64,000 bases of DNA from Shinella sp. UYSO24 (GTDB lineage Bacteria; Pseudomonadota; Alphaproteobacteria; Rhizobiales; Rhizobiaceae): NCBI GenBank assembly GCA_902167985.1, contig CABHNZ010000013.1:62001-126000 (forward strand). The letters run 5' to 3'. How positions within the stretch are numbered: the stretch's first letter is position 1; every line of letters begins with the position of its first letter. Positions 44,347-53,363 of this stretch are shown here, one piece after another. A model generated the notes under the pieces. It was not told the DNA's origin and did no database searches. It worked only from the letters and a program-made list of their open reading frames with translations. The translations under genes and the position numbers were made by a program.

Positions 44347-44826
44347 ATGGAGTGGCCAGAAGGCAGGTCACGGAACGGCCTGAACGCGCCGGACCGCCAA
44401 GGCGACGACAGCCCTTCGCAGGCTGTGTTCCGCCCAACGGGGGCGCGTGGCCCAGCGGGTCTGTGTCGCCCGACGGGTCTCTGTCGTCTCGCCTCAGCCA
44501 CCCGGTTCTCGCTTCAGGGCCTGCAGCGCCTATGGGATGAAGAAGCGTTTCGCCACGAACTCATCGGCTTCATTGCCGGCCTTGTGCTCTTTGCGATCGT
44601 GGGTGCCGCGCCCTGGCATTACGTCGCCTTCGCCATCCTCATGCTTGTTCTCTTCGCGGTCGAGGCGCTCAACACTGCGATAGAGGAACTGGTGGATCGT
44701 ATCTCGCCGGAAATTTCCACCGTTGGCCGTCATGCCAAGGATCTCGGCTCCTTTGCCGTTTTCGCGCTTCTCGTCGCCAGTGGGGTGTTTGCGCTTTACG
44801 TGATTATTGAGACCGTCATGCGGTGA
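44347..44826 (+). CDS. dgkA: Diacylglycerol kinase DgkA with N-terminal extension
   Basis: A small integral membrane kinase that phosphorylates diacylglycerol to phosphatidic acid in lipid recycling. The catalytic core starts near residue 50: ATRFSLQGLQRLWDEEAFRHE, three helices (IGFIAGLVLFAIVGAAPWHYV, FAILMLVLFAVEAL, FAVFALLVASGVFALYVII), and the signature EALNTAIEELVDRIS that carries catalytic glutamates and aspartate. At 159 residues it is about 40 longer than E. coli DgkA: the N-terminal part is arginine- and proline-rich with a repeated CRPTGLCRL-like unit. The ATG at 44347 has an excellent GGAGGT 8 bases ahead, supporting the long form. Confidence 0.88.
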   Translation: MEWPEGRSRNGLNAPDRQGDDSPSQAVFRPTGARGPAGLCRPTGLCRLASATRFSLQGLQRLWDEEAFRHELIGFIAGLVLFAIVGAAPWHYVAFAILMLVLFAVEALNTAIEELVDRISPEISTVGRHAKDLGSFAVFALLVASGVFALYVIIETVMR

Positions 44827-44906
44827 ATGCCTCTCCCTGCTTGAGCAGGAGACGTGCGCCTTTTGAGGCTGGCTCCTCAGAAAAGGGCCAAAGCAGATAG
44901 TTCGTG

Positions 44907-46442
44907 TTACGCAAAACTCTTGCGGCGACGTTCTACCGTCGGAGCATCGGCGATGGCCGGTACGCTCTGCAGGACGCGGGTGGCCGGCAATATGGCGATC
45001 GCTTCGGTGCCTTCACGCAGTTTCGAGCGCAGGATGAACTGGCCATCATGCTTGGCAAGAATGGCCTGCACGATCGGCAGACCAAGGCCCGTACCCTGTT
45101 CGGCGCTCTTGATCGCGATCGAGCCCTGGCCGAAGGCCGAGAGCACCACCGGGATCTCTTCCTCCGGAATGCCCGGCCCGTTGTCCTTGATCGCCACATA
45201 TTGACCGCCGCCGGCGGTCCAGCCGACCTTGACCGTCACCTCGCCACCCTGCGGCGTGAACTTAACCGCATTGGACAGAAGGTTGAGCAGCACCTGGCGC
45301 ATCGACTTCTCGTCGGCCCAGACCTGCGGCATGGTCTTTTCGAACTGCTCGCGAATGGTGATGTTCTTGCCGCGCGCGCGAAGCTGCACCATGCCGATGC
45401 AGTCTTCGGCGATTTCGAGCAGCGACAGCGATTCCTCCGCCAGCTCGTAGCGGCCAGCCTCGATGCGCGAAAGATCGAGGATCTCGTTGATCAGGTTGAG
45501 GAGATGCTGGCCGGAGCGGTGAATGTCGCCCGCATATTCCTTGTAGGTGGGGTTGGAAAGCGGCCCCAAAACCTCGGAACTCATGACTTCGGAAAAGCCG
45601 AGAATGGCGTTGAGCGGTGTCCTGAGCTCATGCGACATCGAGGCAAGGAAGCGCGACTTGGCAAGGTTTGCCTCTTCGGCGCGTCGCCGCGCCTCGTCGG
45701 ACATCGACTTTGCCACTTCCAGTTCGGCGATCAGGTCATCCTTTTCCGACTGGTAGGACATCAGCGTCAGGCTGGAGCGATAGAGGCGGTCGGCGATATA
45801 ATGGAAGAACACCACGGCCGCGGCACAGACAGCAGTGAGGCCGATATCGAGCACAAGCCGCGACGTCAGCGCGATGGCGATCAGCGTGGTGATGACGGGC
45901 AGAAAGCCGAACAGAACGCTCTGGCGCAGCATGAAGCAATTCATCGCCGTCGACGAGATCGCCACCAGCAGAACCGCACCCTTGTAGTAATAGAAATTGT
46001 CGCCTGTGCAGGTCGTGCAGTCGGACAGCGTGAAGAAGGCCCAGCCGCAGCCGATGAAGATCTGTGCCACCAGAAGGCGCCGACGCCATGCGATCGTTTG
46101 CGCGGCCGACATGTCCTGCCGCTTGCCGATCCGGGCCAGAAGCACATGCGCCGCCTGCAGCATCAGCATGATGCCTGCCCAGACGACGATCTGGCGGCTG
46201 AAATCGAGATAAAGGCCGATGCCCGCGACGATGATGGTGACGAGCGCCATGATCAGCGCACCCTGCATCACCGATTTGAGGTAGAGCGACAGCATTTCGC
46301 GATCGAAGGCATGGGCGCCCTCTGCGGAAAACTGCAGGCGTTCACGGGTCGCACGAACGGTCTTCGAGACAGCCTTGTTTCGGTGGCTGCGCGATCGATC
46401 AACGATGATCTTGTCGGTCGAGGTACTGACGCCGCTACTCAT
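44907..46442 (-). CDS. Membrane sensor histidine kinase (PdhS/PleC-like core)
   Basis: A 511-residue sensor kinase. Six hydrophobic segments lie between residues about 55 and 225 (for example LIMALVTIIVAGIGLYLDF, IVVWAGIMLMLQAAHVLLA, LVLDIGLTAVCAAAVVFF). A coiled linker (AKSMSDEARRRAEEANLAKS) leads to the phosphoacceptor box FLASMSHELRTPLNAILGFSEVM, the N box LLNLLSNAVKFT, G1 KDNGPGIPEEE and G2 EQGTGLGLPIV. The H-box context SEVMSSEVLGPLSNP is characteristic of PleC/DivJ/PdhS-type kinases that phosphorylate DivK in alphaproteobacteria, so a cell-cycle link is likely. The exact orthologue cannot be told. No response regulator is adjacent. Confidence 0.9.
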   Translation of the reverse strand: MSSGVSTSTDKIIVDRSRSHRNKAVSKTVRATRERLQFSAEGAHAFDREMLSLYLKSVMQGALIMALVTIIVAGIGLYLDFSRQIVVWAGIMLMLQAAHVLLARIGKRQDMSAAQTIAWRRRLLVAQIFIGCGWAFFTLSDCTTCTGDNFYYYKGAVLLVAISSTAMNCFMLRQSVLFGFLPVITTLIAIALTSRLVLDIGLTAVCAAAVVFFHYIADRLYRSSLTLMSYQSEKDDLIAELEVAKSMSDEARRRAEEANLAKSRFLASMSHELRTPLNAILGFSEVMSSEVLGPLSNPTYKEYAGDIHRSGQHLLNLINEILDLSRIEAGRYELAEESLSLLEIAEDCIGMVQLRARGKNITIREQFEKTMPQVWADEKSMRQVLLNLLSNAVKFTPQGGEVTVKVGWTAGGGQYVAIKDNGPGIPEEEIPVVLSAFGQGSIAIKSAEQGTGLGLPIVQAILAKHDGQFILRSKLREGTEAIAILPATRVLQSVPAIADAPTVERRRKSFA

Positions 46443-46578
46443 GGCCCGATTTGTCGTTACGCGTGTGATGACAGCCTAGTCATCAATCCTTAAGAAGATC
46501 CTGCCGGGAAAGGTTTTGTTTTCCATTTTCCTGAAGCTTCCGTTTTTGATTGGGGCCGGATTGTGACCCGTAAAGACC

Positions 46579-47205
46579 GTGACACGTAACGTAAGGATCG
46601 CCCGCGATCTCGCTATCATACTGGCCCTGATCGGCCTCACCGCACTGATAGGCGGCAGGATGAAGCAGGAGGAAGCCGAGACCGCATCCATCAGCCTCAA
46701 GGGACCGTTCTACGCTGTCGATGGCGATACGCTGTGGATAAAGGGTGAGCGCTTGCGGCTCGAAGGGCTTGACGCCCCGGAACGCGCCCAGACCTGCACC
46801 AATGCCGAGGGCCGCGCATGGGATTGCGGTCTTGCCGCCCGCACGGAAATGGCCCGGATGGCAGGCTCGGCGGATGTCGCCTGTGGGGGACATGCGCGGG
46901 ACCGCTATCACCGGCTGCTGGTCGTCTGTCGCGACGGGGAAAAGAACATCAACGCCCAGATCGTCCGCCAGGGGCTTGCGGTCAGCTATGGCGGTTATCG
47001 GCGGGAGGAGCGGCAGGCCCGCCATGAGCGCCTCGGCGTCTGGGCAGGGCCATTCGAAAAGCCGAAAGACTGGCGGGCCGAACATGGCGGGGAACACCGG
47101 GATCCGGTCGCCGGTTTCATCGCCGATCTCGTGTCGGAATGCGTGGACTGGCTGAGCGACCTCTGGGCCGGCGGCGAGGGCGCTTCCGATCGGCAGGGCG
47201 GCTAG
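46579..47205 (+). CDS. Staphylococcal nuclease-like (SNase) protein
   Basis: A 208-residue membrane-anchored or exported nuclease. It starts with GTG 46579, has one N-terminal hydrophobic helix (LAIILALIGLTALIGG), and then the OB-fold SNase domain: FYAVDGDTLWI (metal aspartate), RLRLEGLDAPER (catalytic arginine region), RDRYHRLLVVC and INAQIVRQGLAVSYGGY. These carry the active-site Asp, Arg and Glu residues expected in thermonuclease. The C-terminal 50 residues are not part of the domain. It is divergent from the histidine kinase gene and precedes the uracil-DNA glycosylase by 3 bases, suggesting an operon. Confidence 0.85.
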   Translation: MTRNVRIARDLAIILALIGLTALIGGRMKQEEAETASISLKGPFYAVDGDTLWIKGERLRLEGLDAPERAQTCTNAEGRAWDCGLAARTEMARMAGSADVACGGHARDRYHRLLVVCRDGEKNINAQIVRQGLAVSYGGYRREERQARHERLGVWAGPFEKPKDWRAEHGGEHRDPVAGFIADLVSECVDWLSDLWAGGEGASDRQGG

Positions 47206-47208
47206 ATC

Positions 47209-47834
47209 ATGGCTGATAACCTTCACGACCTCTCTGCGGCCATCGCCGCCTGCCGGCTCTGTCGGGATCAGCCGGCAAAGGGCGCCGGCGATCGCCTTCC
47301 CCACGAGCCCCGGCCCGTCGCGGTCCTGTCCCCGACGGCCCGTATCCTGATTGCGGGGCAGGCGCCGGGCCTGCGCGTGCATGAAAGCGGCCTGCCTTTC
47401 GATGATGCCTCCGGAAATCGGCTCCGCGACTGGCTCGGTATCACGCGAGAGACGTTTACGATGCCCGACGCTTGGCCATCGTGCCGATGGGCTTCTGCTT
47501 TCCGGGCTATGACGACAAGGGGTCCGACCTGCCGCCACGCCGCGAATGCGCGCCGCTCTGGCGGGCTCGCGTCATGGCCACCATGCCGCAGATCGAGCTG
47601 GTGCTGGCCGTCGGCCAATATGCGCAGGCATGGCATCTCGGTGATCGTCGCAGGAAGACGATGACCGAAACCGTCGCCGCATGGCGGTCCTACCGCTTCG
47701 CCAATGAGGGACCCGCGGTTCTGCCCCTGCCGCATCCGAGCTGGCGAAACACCGCCTGGCTCAAGCGAAATCCGTGGTTTGAAGCTGACATCCTGCCGCA
47801 ATTGCGCGAGGATGTGGAAAGATTGGTTTTCTGA
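47209..47834 (+). CDS. Uracil-DNA glycosylase family protein, frameshifted
   Basis: A 208-residue (restored) protein of the uracil-DNA glycosylase superfamily. The start has CRLCRDQ, then the catalytic-type motif GQAPGLRVHESGLPFDDASGNRLRDWLG, and near the end PLPHPSWRN, the second conserved active-site motif (HPS). Cysteines that would bind an iron-sulfur cluster in family 4 enzymes are largely missing. The frame breaks at the T-run near 47457: GACGTTTACG should read GACGTTTTACG, giving RETFYDARRLAIVPMGFCFPGYDDK. It would excise uracil or a related base. It follows the nuclease gene directly. Confidence 0.9.
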
Positions 47835-47899
47835 AACAAATTTCGCTTTATTGGCGCGAAATCGGTGTATAACGAAAAATCATTTCGAAAGGGACGTTG

Positions 47900-48388
47900 A
47901 TGGATCGGCTCGACCGCAAGATTTTGCGCATACTGCAGGAAGACTCCACACTCGCGGTCGCTGACCTCGCCAAGAAGGTCGGCCTGTCCACGACGCCGTG
48001 CTGGCGTCGTATCCAGAAGATGGAAGAGGATGGCGTCATCCGCCGTCGCGTGGCGCTGCTCGATCCGGTCAAGGTCAATACCAAGGTTACGGTTTTCGTC
48101 TCTGTCCGCACGGCAAGCCACTCGATCGAATGGCTGAAGCGCTTTTCCGAAGTCGTGGTCGAATTCCCTGAAGTGGTGGAATTCTACCGCATGAGCGGCG
48201 ATGTGGATTACCTCCTGCGCGTCGTCGTGCCGGATATCGCTGCCTATGACGCCTTCTACAAGCGCCTGATCGCCAAGATCGAGATCCGCGACGTGTCCTC
48301 GGCCTTCGCGATGGAGCAGATCAAGTATTCGACCGAACTGCCGCTGGACTATATGCTTCTCGACAACCAGAAGTCCGGCGAGGACTGA
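47900..48388 (+). CDS. Lrp/AsnC-family transcription regulator
   Basis: A 162-residue regulator of the feast/famine family. The N-terminal winged helix-turn-helix is LDRKILRILQEDSTLAVADLAKKVGLSTTPCWRRIQKMEEDGVI, with the characteristic PCWRR recognition helix start, and the RAM ligand-binding domain follows (VSVRTASHSIEWLKRF, YRMSGDVDYLLRVVV). Such proteins respond to amino acids and form octamers. ATG 47900 is chosen over the TTG just before it because AAAGGG stands well spaced upstream. It lies 65 bases behind the glycosylase gene and ends before a bidirectional terminator. The target is unknown. Confidence 0.94.
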   Translation: MDRLDRKILRILQEDSTLAVADLAKKVGLSTTPCWRRIQKMEEDGVIRRRVALLDPVKVNTKVTVFVSVRTASHSIEWLKRFSEVVVEFPEVVEFYRMSGDVDYLLRVVVPDIAAYDAFYKRLIAKIEIRDVSSAFAMEQIKYSTELPLDYMLLDNQKSGED

Positions 48389-48440
48389 GGAGAGGCGGGC
48401 TTAAGCCCGATCCCGGTCCGCATGCCATGTGGCAAATAAA

Positions 48441-48474
48441 AAATGTCCAGCCGGGAGAACCGGCTGGACATTTT
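48441..48474. terminator. Bidirectional terminator (lrp-type and copD-type genes)
   Basis: AAATGTCCAGCCGG pairs perfectly with CCGGCTGGACATTT around GAGAA, with A-rich sequence to the left and TTTTCGTTT to the right. It separates the convergent regulator and membrane protein genes. Confidence 0.92.
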
Positions 48475-48518
48475 CGTTTGGGCAGACCGGTGCGGAAAAT
48501 CTCTTCCGCTCGCAACCG

Positions 48519-48928
48519 TCAGAAGGGTTTGATCACCGCAAGCGCGACGACCACGACAAGACAGAGAATGGTGATCGGCATGCCGGCGCGAACGAAGGCA
48601 TTCGCATCGAGATGCGGATCTGCTTCCATCTTGCGCAGGGCTGCGCTCTGCATGCCGTGCAGGGCCGAGAGCACGATGACGAACAGGAGCTTGGCATGCA
48701 GCCAGCCGCCGTCGAAGCCGGTAAAGCCGATGGCCAGCCACAGGCCGAATACCCAGCGCCGGCAAGCGCGCCGGTGGTGACGATGCTGTTATAGCGGCGC
48801 AGCGCCGAAATGACGCCGGTGCGGATGGTCGGCGGGACCATCGAGATGACGAAGGCATTGACGATCATTCCGCCGATCAGCAGGAAGTCGGAAATGAGGT
48901 GCAGGGCCTTGATGACGAAGTAAAGCAT
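48519..48928 (-). CDS. CopD-like small membrane protein, frameshifted
   Basis: A 136-residue (restored) inner-membrane protein. Four hydrophobic helices are visible: ALHLISDFLLIGGMIVNAFV, the segment VFGLWLAIGF, HAKLLFVIVLSALHGM and PITILCLVVVVALAVI. The WLHAKLLFVIVLSALHG part matches the CopD/protoporphyrinogen oxidase HemJ-like superfamily pattern, but the paired histidines expected for heme or copper are few. At about 48754 the run ACCCAG should be ACCCCAG, and the rest of the protein then follows to TGA 48519-48521. Precise function unknown. Confidence 0.8.
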
Positions 48929-49085
48929 AGGGGCTCCAGATCATGGTTTCGGCTAAGCCGAGTCCCATGATCTTTAGCCCCTGGAGATGCGCCTGAGAAG
49001 GCGGCGGATTGAAACAGGCGGGTGTGAGCGTCGTGGCGCATCGAGTGATACGCCACCGCCACAGTCTTCCATTGCGCGGCGTCTC

Positions 49086-49901
49086 TTATCCGCGAAGTTT
49101 CGCGATCACCAGCTGCCCGGGGCTCGGATTTCCGTCCTGCATCCGCACGTTGATGTCGGTCACTTCGATGACGTCGAAGCCGGTCTCGTTGAGCCGTGAG
49201 CGGATATAGCCATCGGTGTGAACGAAGCGCTGGTGCGGGCCAACGATATAGGGCCTGCCGGCGGCTTGCGTCTCGGAAAGCGTCTCGGAGGAGAAGATGA
49301 ACAGGCCGCCCGGCGCCATGTTTTCCGCCGCGCCGAAGAACAGCGGCTCCAGCGCGCCGAGATAGGGCAGCACGTCGGTTGCGGTGATGAGGTCGAAGGC
49401 CTCGTCGTCATTGTCTTCGAGAAAATCCTCGACCTCTGCGACATAGAGCGTTTCGTAGAGATCCTTCTCATGGGCGAGCTCGACCATGTTCTCGGAAATA
49501 TCGATGCCGGTCATGTCCTCGGCCATGTCGCGCAGCGCTTCGCCGGTCAGGCCCGTACCGCAGCCGAGATCGAGAAGCCGCTTGAACGGTCCGAGTTCGA
49601 GCGCCTGCAGCCGCTGGCGCACCATCATCGGCACGGCATAGCCGAGCTGTTCGACGAGAATGTCTTCGAAGCTCTCGGCATGCTGGTCGAACAGGGTTTC
49701 CACATAGGCGTCCGGCGCCTTTGGTGGAACCTCGCCGCGGCCCATCGAGGCGATCCGCACCGCAGCGCCGCCATGATCCTCGGGATCGATCGCCAGCACA
49801 TCCTCATAGGCCTTCACGGCGGCGTCGATATCGCCGGCCTTTTCCAGCGCAAGCGCGCGGTTATAGGCCTCTGCCAGTGCTTCTTCGTCAATCTTCGTCA
49901 T
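49086..49901 (-). CDS. Class I SAM-dependent methyltransferase with TPR-like N-terminus
   Basis: A 271-residue cytosolic protein. The N-terminal 55 residues are TPR-like (EALAEAYNRALALEKAGDIDAA, then VLAIDPEDHGGAA), and the Rossmann methyltransferase domain follows with motif I LLDLGCGTGLTGEALRD, the acidic ribose-binding GIDISENMVELA and motif IV FDLITATDVLPYLG. The TPR-methyltransferase combination is common in rhizobia and belongs to a group sometimes called contractile or biotin-type by similarity, but no substrate is known. ATG 49901 is chosen over 49946, whose leader looks unconserved. Confidence 0.9.
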   Translation of the reverse strand: MTKIDEEALAEAYNRALALEKAGDIDAAVKAYEDVLAIDPEDHGGAAVRIASMGRGEVPPKAPDAYVETLFDQHAESFEDILVEQLGYAVPMMVRQRLQALELGPFKRLLDLGCGTGLTGEALRDMAEDMTGIDISENMVELAHEKDLYETLYVAEVEDFLEDNDDEAFDLITATDVLPYLGALEPLFFGAAENMAPGGLFIFSSETLSETQAAGRPYIVGPHQRFVHTDGYIRSRLNETGFDVIEVTDINVRMQDGNPSPGQLVIAKLRG

Positions 49902-49988
49902 CAACCCGGTCCTTGTTTTGGCCCGCAATAAGCCGTGGCCGCGCATTTGTCCATGCGCCTGTGCCGCCGCGAACCGGATGTCGGATGC

Positions 49989-50252
49989 TCAGTGCAGGAT
50001 GATCTCGCCCTTCACCGCACGCCACTCGCCGGCCGAGATCAGCTTGCGATGCACATAGCGCACCGAATGCAGCGGCCCGTCGAGCGTCTCCTCCCAGAAT
50101 TTCAGGAACCCGTTCATCTCGGGAAAGTCGGGAGCGAGATCGTAATTCTGCCAGACATAGGTCTGCAGCAGGGCGGGGTGGTCGGGCAGGCGATAGAGGA
50201 TCTGGGCGGTCGTCAGCCCATATCCCTTGAGCATCATTTCCAGTTCCGACAT
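49989..50252 (-). CDS. usg: Usg family protein
   Basis: An 87-residue soluble protein of the Usg family, originally noted upstream of trpF in Caulobacter. It is recognisable by MLKGYGLTTAQILYRLPDHPALLQTYVWQNYDLAPDFPEMNGFLKFWEE and VRYVHRKLISAGEW. The protein is rich in aromatic residues, with no known enzymatic motif. In this window it lies between a methyltransferase and an amino acid transporter, not beside trp genes. Function is not established. Confidence 0.9.
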   Translation of the reverse strand: MSELEMMLKGYGLTTAQILYRLPDHPALLQTYVWQNYDLAPDFPEMNGFLKFWEETLDGPLHSVRYVHRKLISAGEWRAVKGEIILH

Positions 50253-50410
50253 AGGCAGTTCCCATCTTGGTTCGAGCGGCGCATTCGAGGCGTCGCTTCG
50301 ATGGGATCATGCCATGCTTATTCGAAACTTTCCAATGCGCTGAAATACGTATTTCTGATTGAAAACATGATGTTGGCAGCGTCGAGGCCCGAGTGCTGCC
50401 AACGTTGTTA

Positions 50411-51300
50411 TCAGCGTTTCAGGTGGCGCGTCAGACGCCGCTCGATATAGGCCCACAGGTGTCGGAGCGCTCGACCATGGCGAGGTAGAAGATCGCCGCC
50501 CAGAGATAGGTCTGGTAGTCGAATGTGCGGGAGAAGGCATAGCGGGTTTCGCCCATCAGGTCATAGACGGTGACGATCGAGACAACGGCCGACCCCTTGA
50601 TGAGCAGGATGATCTCGTTGCCATAGGGCCGCAATGCCACGATCATCGCCTGTGGCAGGATGATCTTGCGGAAGGCCGTGCGTTTCGAGAGCCCGAGCGA
50701 GGCCGCGCCCTCATGCTGGCCCTTGGGAATGCTCTCGATTGCGCCGCGCAGGATTTCCGCCTGATAGGCGGCCGTGTTGATGGTCAGCGAGAAAAGCCCG
50801 CAATACCAGGCCTCGCGGAAAAACCACCAGAGGTTCACCGCTTCGAGCTGCGGCCGGAAGACGCCGAGCCCATAATAGATGAGGAAGAGCTGCGCCAGAA
50901 GCGGCGTTCCTCGGAAAATATACACATAGGCATAGGCGAGTGCCGCGATGATGCGGTTCTTCGACATGCGGGCAAAGGCGAGCGGCAGGCCGATGACCGC
51001 GCCGAGGACGACGGAAAGGCCGACCAGCGAAATCGTCGTCCACAGCCCATGCAGGTAGCGCGGTCCGTAACGGACGAACTTGTCCTCGTCCCAGCCGGTA
51101 ATCACCATCGAGACAAGGCCGATGGCAAGGAGGAGCCAGAGGCCGATAAGGCCGATACCGAGCACGCGCGCGCCGGTGAGCGGTCGCTCGAGAACGGCGG
51201 GCGCCGGTCGTGGCGCAATCAGGTCGCCGGTCAGTGACATCGCGACGGTGGCGCCGGCAGCGGTGCCGGAGGAGCCATTGGTCTGGATCGTATCGCTCAT
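50411..51300 (-). CDS. Polar amino acid ABC permease (HisM-like), frameshifted
   Basis: The second membrane subunit of a polar amino acid importer, 296 residues when restored. It carries an N-terminal extension of about 45 polar residues, then helices LGIGLIGLWLLLAIGLVSMVI, LHGLWTTISLVGLSVVLGAVIGLPLAFA, and the EAA loop EGAASLGLSKRTAFRKIILPQA that contacts the ATPase. YYGLGVF and RGTPLLAQLFLIYY are typical. At + 50470 GAGCGCTCGAC should read GAGCGCCTCGAC, giving AMVEALRHLWAYIERRLTRHLK to a TGA at 50411. The start ATG overlaps the previous permease gene by 4 bases. No ATPase gene follows in view. Confidence 0.92.
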
Positions 51301-52100
51301 CGCGCGGCCTCCGATCTGCGGCTCCAGCGCTCGATATAGCCGAGCCCGATCGAGGACAGCATGGCAAGCGCGAGATAGAGGAGGCAGGCGAGCGTATAGA
51401 ACAGGAAGGGCTCCTTCGTCACACGCACGGCAATGCTTGTCTGGCGCAGGATGTCGGCAAGCCCGATGATCGAGACATAGGACGTATCCTTGAGAAGGAT
51501 CATCCACAGGTTCGACAGGCCGGGCAGCGCAATCCGGACGAGCTGCGGCACGATGATGAGGAGCATGGTGCGCCAGCGACGCATCCCGAGTGCATCCCCG
51601 GCCTCATACTGGCCCTTCGGAATGGCGCGGAAGGCAGAGAGCAGCACCTCGGAACAATAGGCGGAGAACACCACGGAAAGCGCGATCATCCCGGCGAGGA
51701 AGGCGTTGATCTCGATCCGCTCGTCATAGCCGAATTTCGCAAGCACGGACTGGATCAGGATCTGCGCGCCGTAATAGATGATGAACAGCGTCAGAAGCTC
51801 GGGCATGCCGCGAAAGATCGTCGTGTATATCCCGGCGGCGATGCGCAGAAGCCGGTCTTCGGCCTGCTGGCCGAGGGCAACGATGAAGCCGATCAGGAGG
51901 CCGATGGGCAGCGTACAGATCGCGACCGCGACCGTCACCTTGACGCCGGCCGCGAGTTCGTCACCCCAGCCCGTATCACCGCAGGCCAGAACCGTGCCGC
52001 TGGCAAGCCACGTAAACATGCCCGCCGGCCCACAGAAAGGATCGAATATGGTCATGATCCATGTGAACACGCCGTCGAGCGCGGAAGACGATCCGCCCAT
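51297..52100 (-). CDS. Polar amino acid ABC permease (HisQ-like)
   Basis: A 267-residue membrane subunit with five to six helices (VAVAICTLPIGLLIGFIVALG, ELLTLFIIYYGAQIL, FLAGMIALSVVFSAYCSEVLL). The EAA loop is FRAIPKGQYEAGDALGMRRWRTMLLIIVPQ and RGMPELLTLFIIYYG is the usual motif. It pairs with the HisM-like permease to form the channel. Between substrate-binding protein and this gene a terminator hairpin lies at 52171-52202, so expression here depends on read-through, as often in such operons. The substrate, from the binding protein, is probably arginine, lysine, ornithine or histidine. Confidence 0.94.
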   Translation of the reverse strand: MGGSSSALDGVFTWIMTIFDPFCGPAGMFTWLASGTVLACGDTGWGDELAAGVKVTVAVAICTLPIGLLIGFIVALGQQAEDRLLRIAAGIYTTIFRGMPELLTLFIIYYGAQILIQSVLAKFGYDERIEINAFLAGMIALSVVFSAYCSEVLLSAFRAIPKGQYEAGDALGMRRWRTMLLIIVPQLVRIALPGLSNLWMILLKDTSYVSIIGLADILRQTSIAVRVTKEPFLFYTLACLLYLALAMLSSIGLGYIERWSRRSEAAR

Positions 52101-52170
52101 CCAATTTCCCCTTGTTGCGGTCTTTGCCGCTTTGGCGCGTAAGGCGCTTTAGTCTCAGAAAGTGTCAAAC

Positions 52171-52202
52171 AAAAATGGCGGAAGGGCAAGCCTCCCGCCA
52201 TC
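52171..52202 (-). terminator. Attenuator-like terminator behind the binding-protein gene
   Basis: Read leftward, ATGGCGGGAGG pairs with CTTCCGCCAT (minor mismatches) around CTTGCC, followed by TTTTGTTT. It lies between the binding-protein and permease genes and would give more binding protein than permease. Confidence 0.75.
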
Positions 52203-52248
52203 ATTGGGGCTGTAATCGACAATCCGCAAAGCGGCGTTTCGTCCGGGC

Positions 52249-53017
52249 TTATTCGCCGTAGACGTCGAAGTCGAAATACTTGTCCTGGATCTTCTTGTAG
52301 GTGCCGTCGGCGCGGATCGCGGCGATAGCGGCATTGATCTTTTCCTTGAGCGGATCGCCCTTGCGAACGGCAATGCCTGCGCCGTCGCCGTTGATGACCT
52401 TGTCGACCGGAAGGGTCGTCAGGATCTTGCAGCATGCGCCGGCATCCGACTTGACCCATTCGGAGAGAACGACGACGTCGTCGATGACGGCATCGACGCG
52501 GCCGTTCTGCATGTCGAGCTTGTACTCGTCAGCCGTCGGATAGAGCTTGAGTTCGCTGTCCGGCATATGCTTTTCGGCATAATTGGCATGCGTGGTCGAG
52601 CTCTGCGCGCCGATCGTCTTGCCCTTCAGGTCTGCAACCGTCTTGGCTGTCGAATCCTTCGGAACGGCAATTGCGGCGGGGTGTTGTAGATCTTGTTGGT
52701 GAAGTCGACGAGCTTTTCGCGCTCGGGCGTGATCGACATGGAGGACAGGATCATGTCGAATTTCTTGGCCTGCAGGGCCGGAATGATTCCGTCGAAATCA
52801 TGCTGACGAAGGTGCATTCGACCTTCATCTGGGCGCAGAGAGCGCGGCCGATATCCATGTCGAAGCCGAGGAAATTGCCGCCGGCATCGAGATATTCGAA
52901 GGGCGGGTAGGTCGAATCGGTCCCGATCACGAGCTTGTCCGCAGCCATAGACTGGCCGGCGAACAGGGACAGGACCGCTGCCGAAGCAATGGCAACGAAG
53001 CGCTTGGAGATATTCAT
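52249..53017 (-). CDS. Polar amino acid ABC substrate-binding protein, two frameshifts
   Basis: A periplasmic binding protein of 256 residues (restored) for a basic amino acid importer of the ArgT/HisJ type. A Sec signal is seen (MNISKRFVAIASAAVLSLFAGQSMA, cleaved before ADKL), then GTDSTYPPFEYLDAGGNFLGFDMDIGRALCAQM, SSMSITPEREKLVDFTNKIY, and AVIDDVVVLSEW. Two single-base losses break the frame: at about 52802 (AGCATGAT should be AGCCATGAT) and about 52676 (CCGCCGCAATT should be CCGCCCGCAATT). It is the first gene of the importer operon and is followed by a terminator. Cysteines in the mature part (ALCAQMKVECTF, GACCKIL) are usual in this group. Confidence 0.93.
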
Positions 53018-53363
53018 GATGATCCTCTCTGTTGGCTTGCCCTCATGGGTGCCTTGAACGGCTTTGACCTTTGAGGGCGGCGGCTGAAAAACCGCCTCTG
53101 CCTTTAGATACCGGGCTCAAGGGAAAATGCAACGGGCTTGTGGCGCCGCATCAAACACAACCGGCTTATCAGATGAAGGCCCCGTTCAGCCGCCATTCAG
53201 CTCTCTGGGCAAAGATTTCGGAACCAATCTCGACTGCCCGCAGTTGAGGGCCGCACCAATCGGTAAGGCTAGGAAGTCTGCAAGTTCAGCCCGACAGAGG
53301 CAGCCGCGAAAAAGGCCAAATGGACAAGCAGACGAGGGACGAGACACGGAAAAGAGGATGTTC
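53018..53363. other. Divergent intergenic region
   Basis: 346 bases between the leftward binding-protein gene and the rightward Pro/Gln-rich gene. Both promoters must lie here. No frame, hairpin or known motif could be supported. GGAAAAGAGG immediately before 53358 is the ribosome site of the rightward gene. Confidence 0.45.

Noticed and set aside
44904..46493. A 529-codon rightward open frame
   Set aside because: It is the antisense of the histidine kinase, whose H, N and G boxes are all clear.
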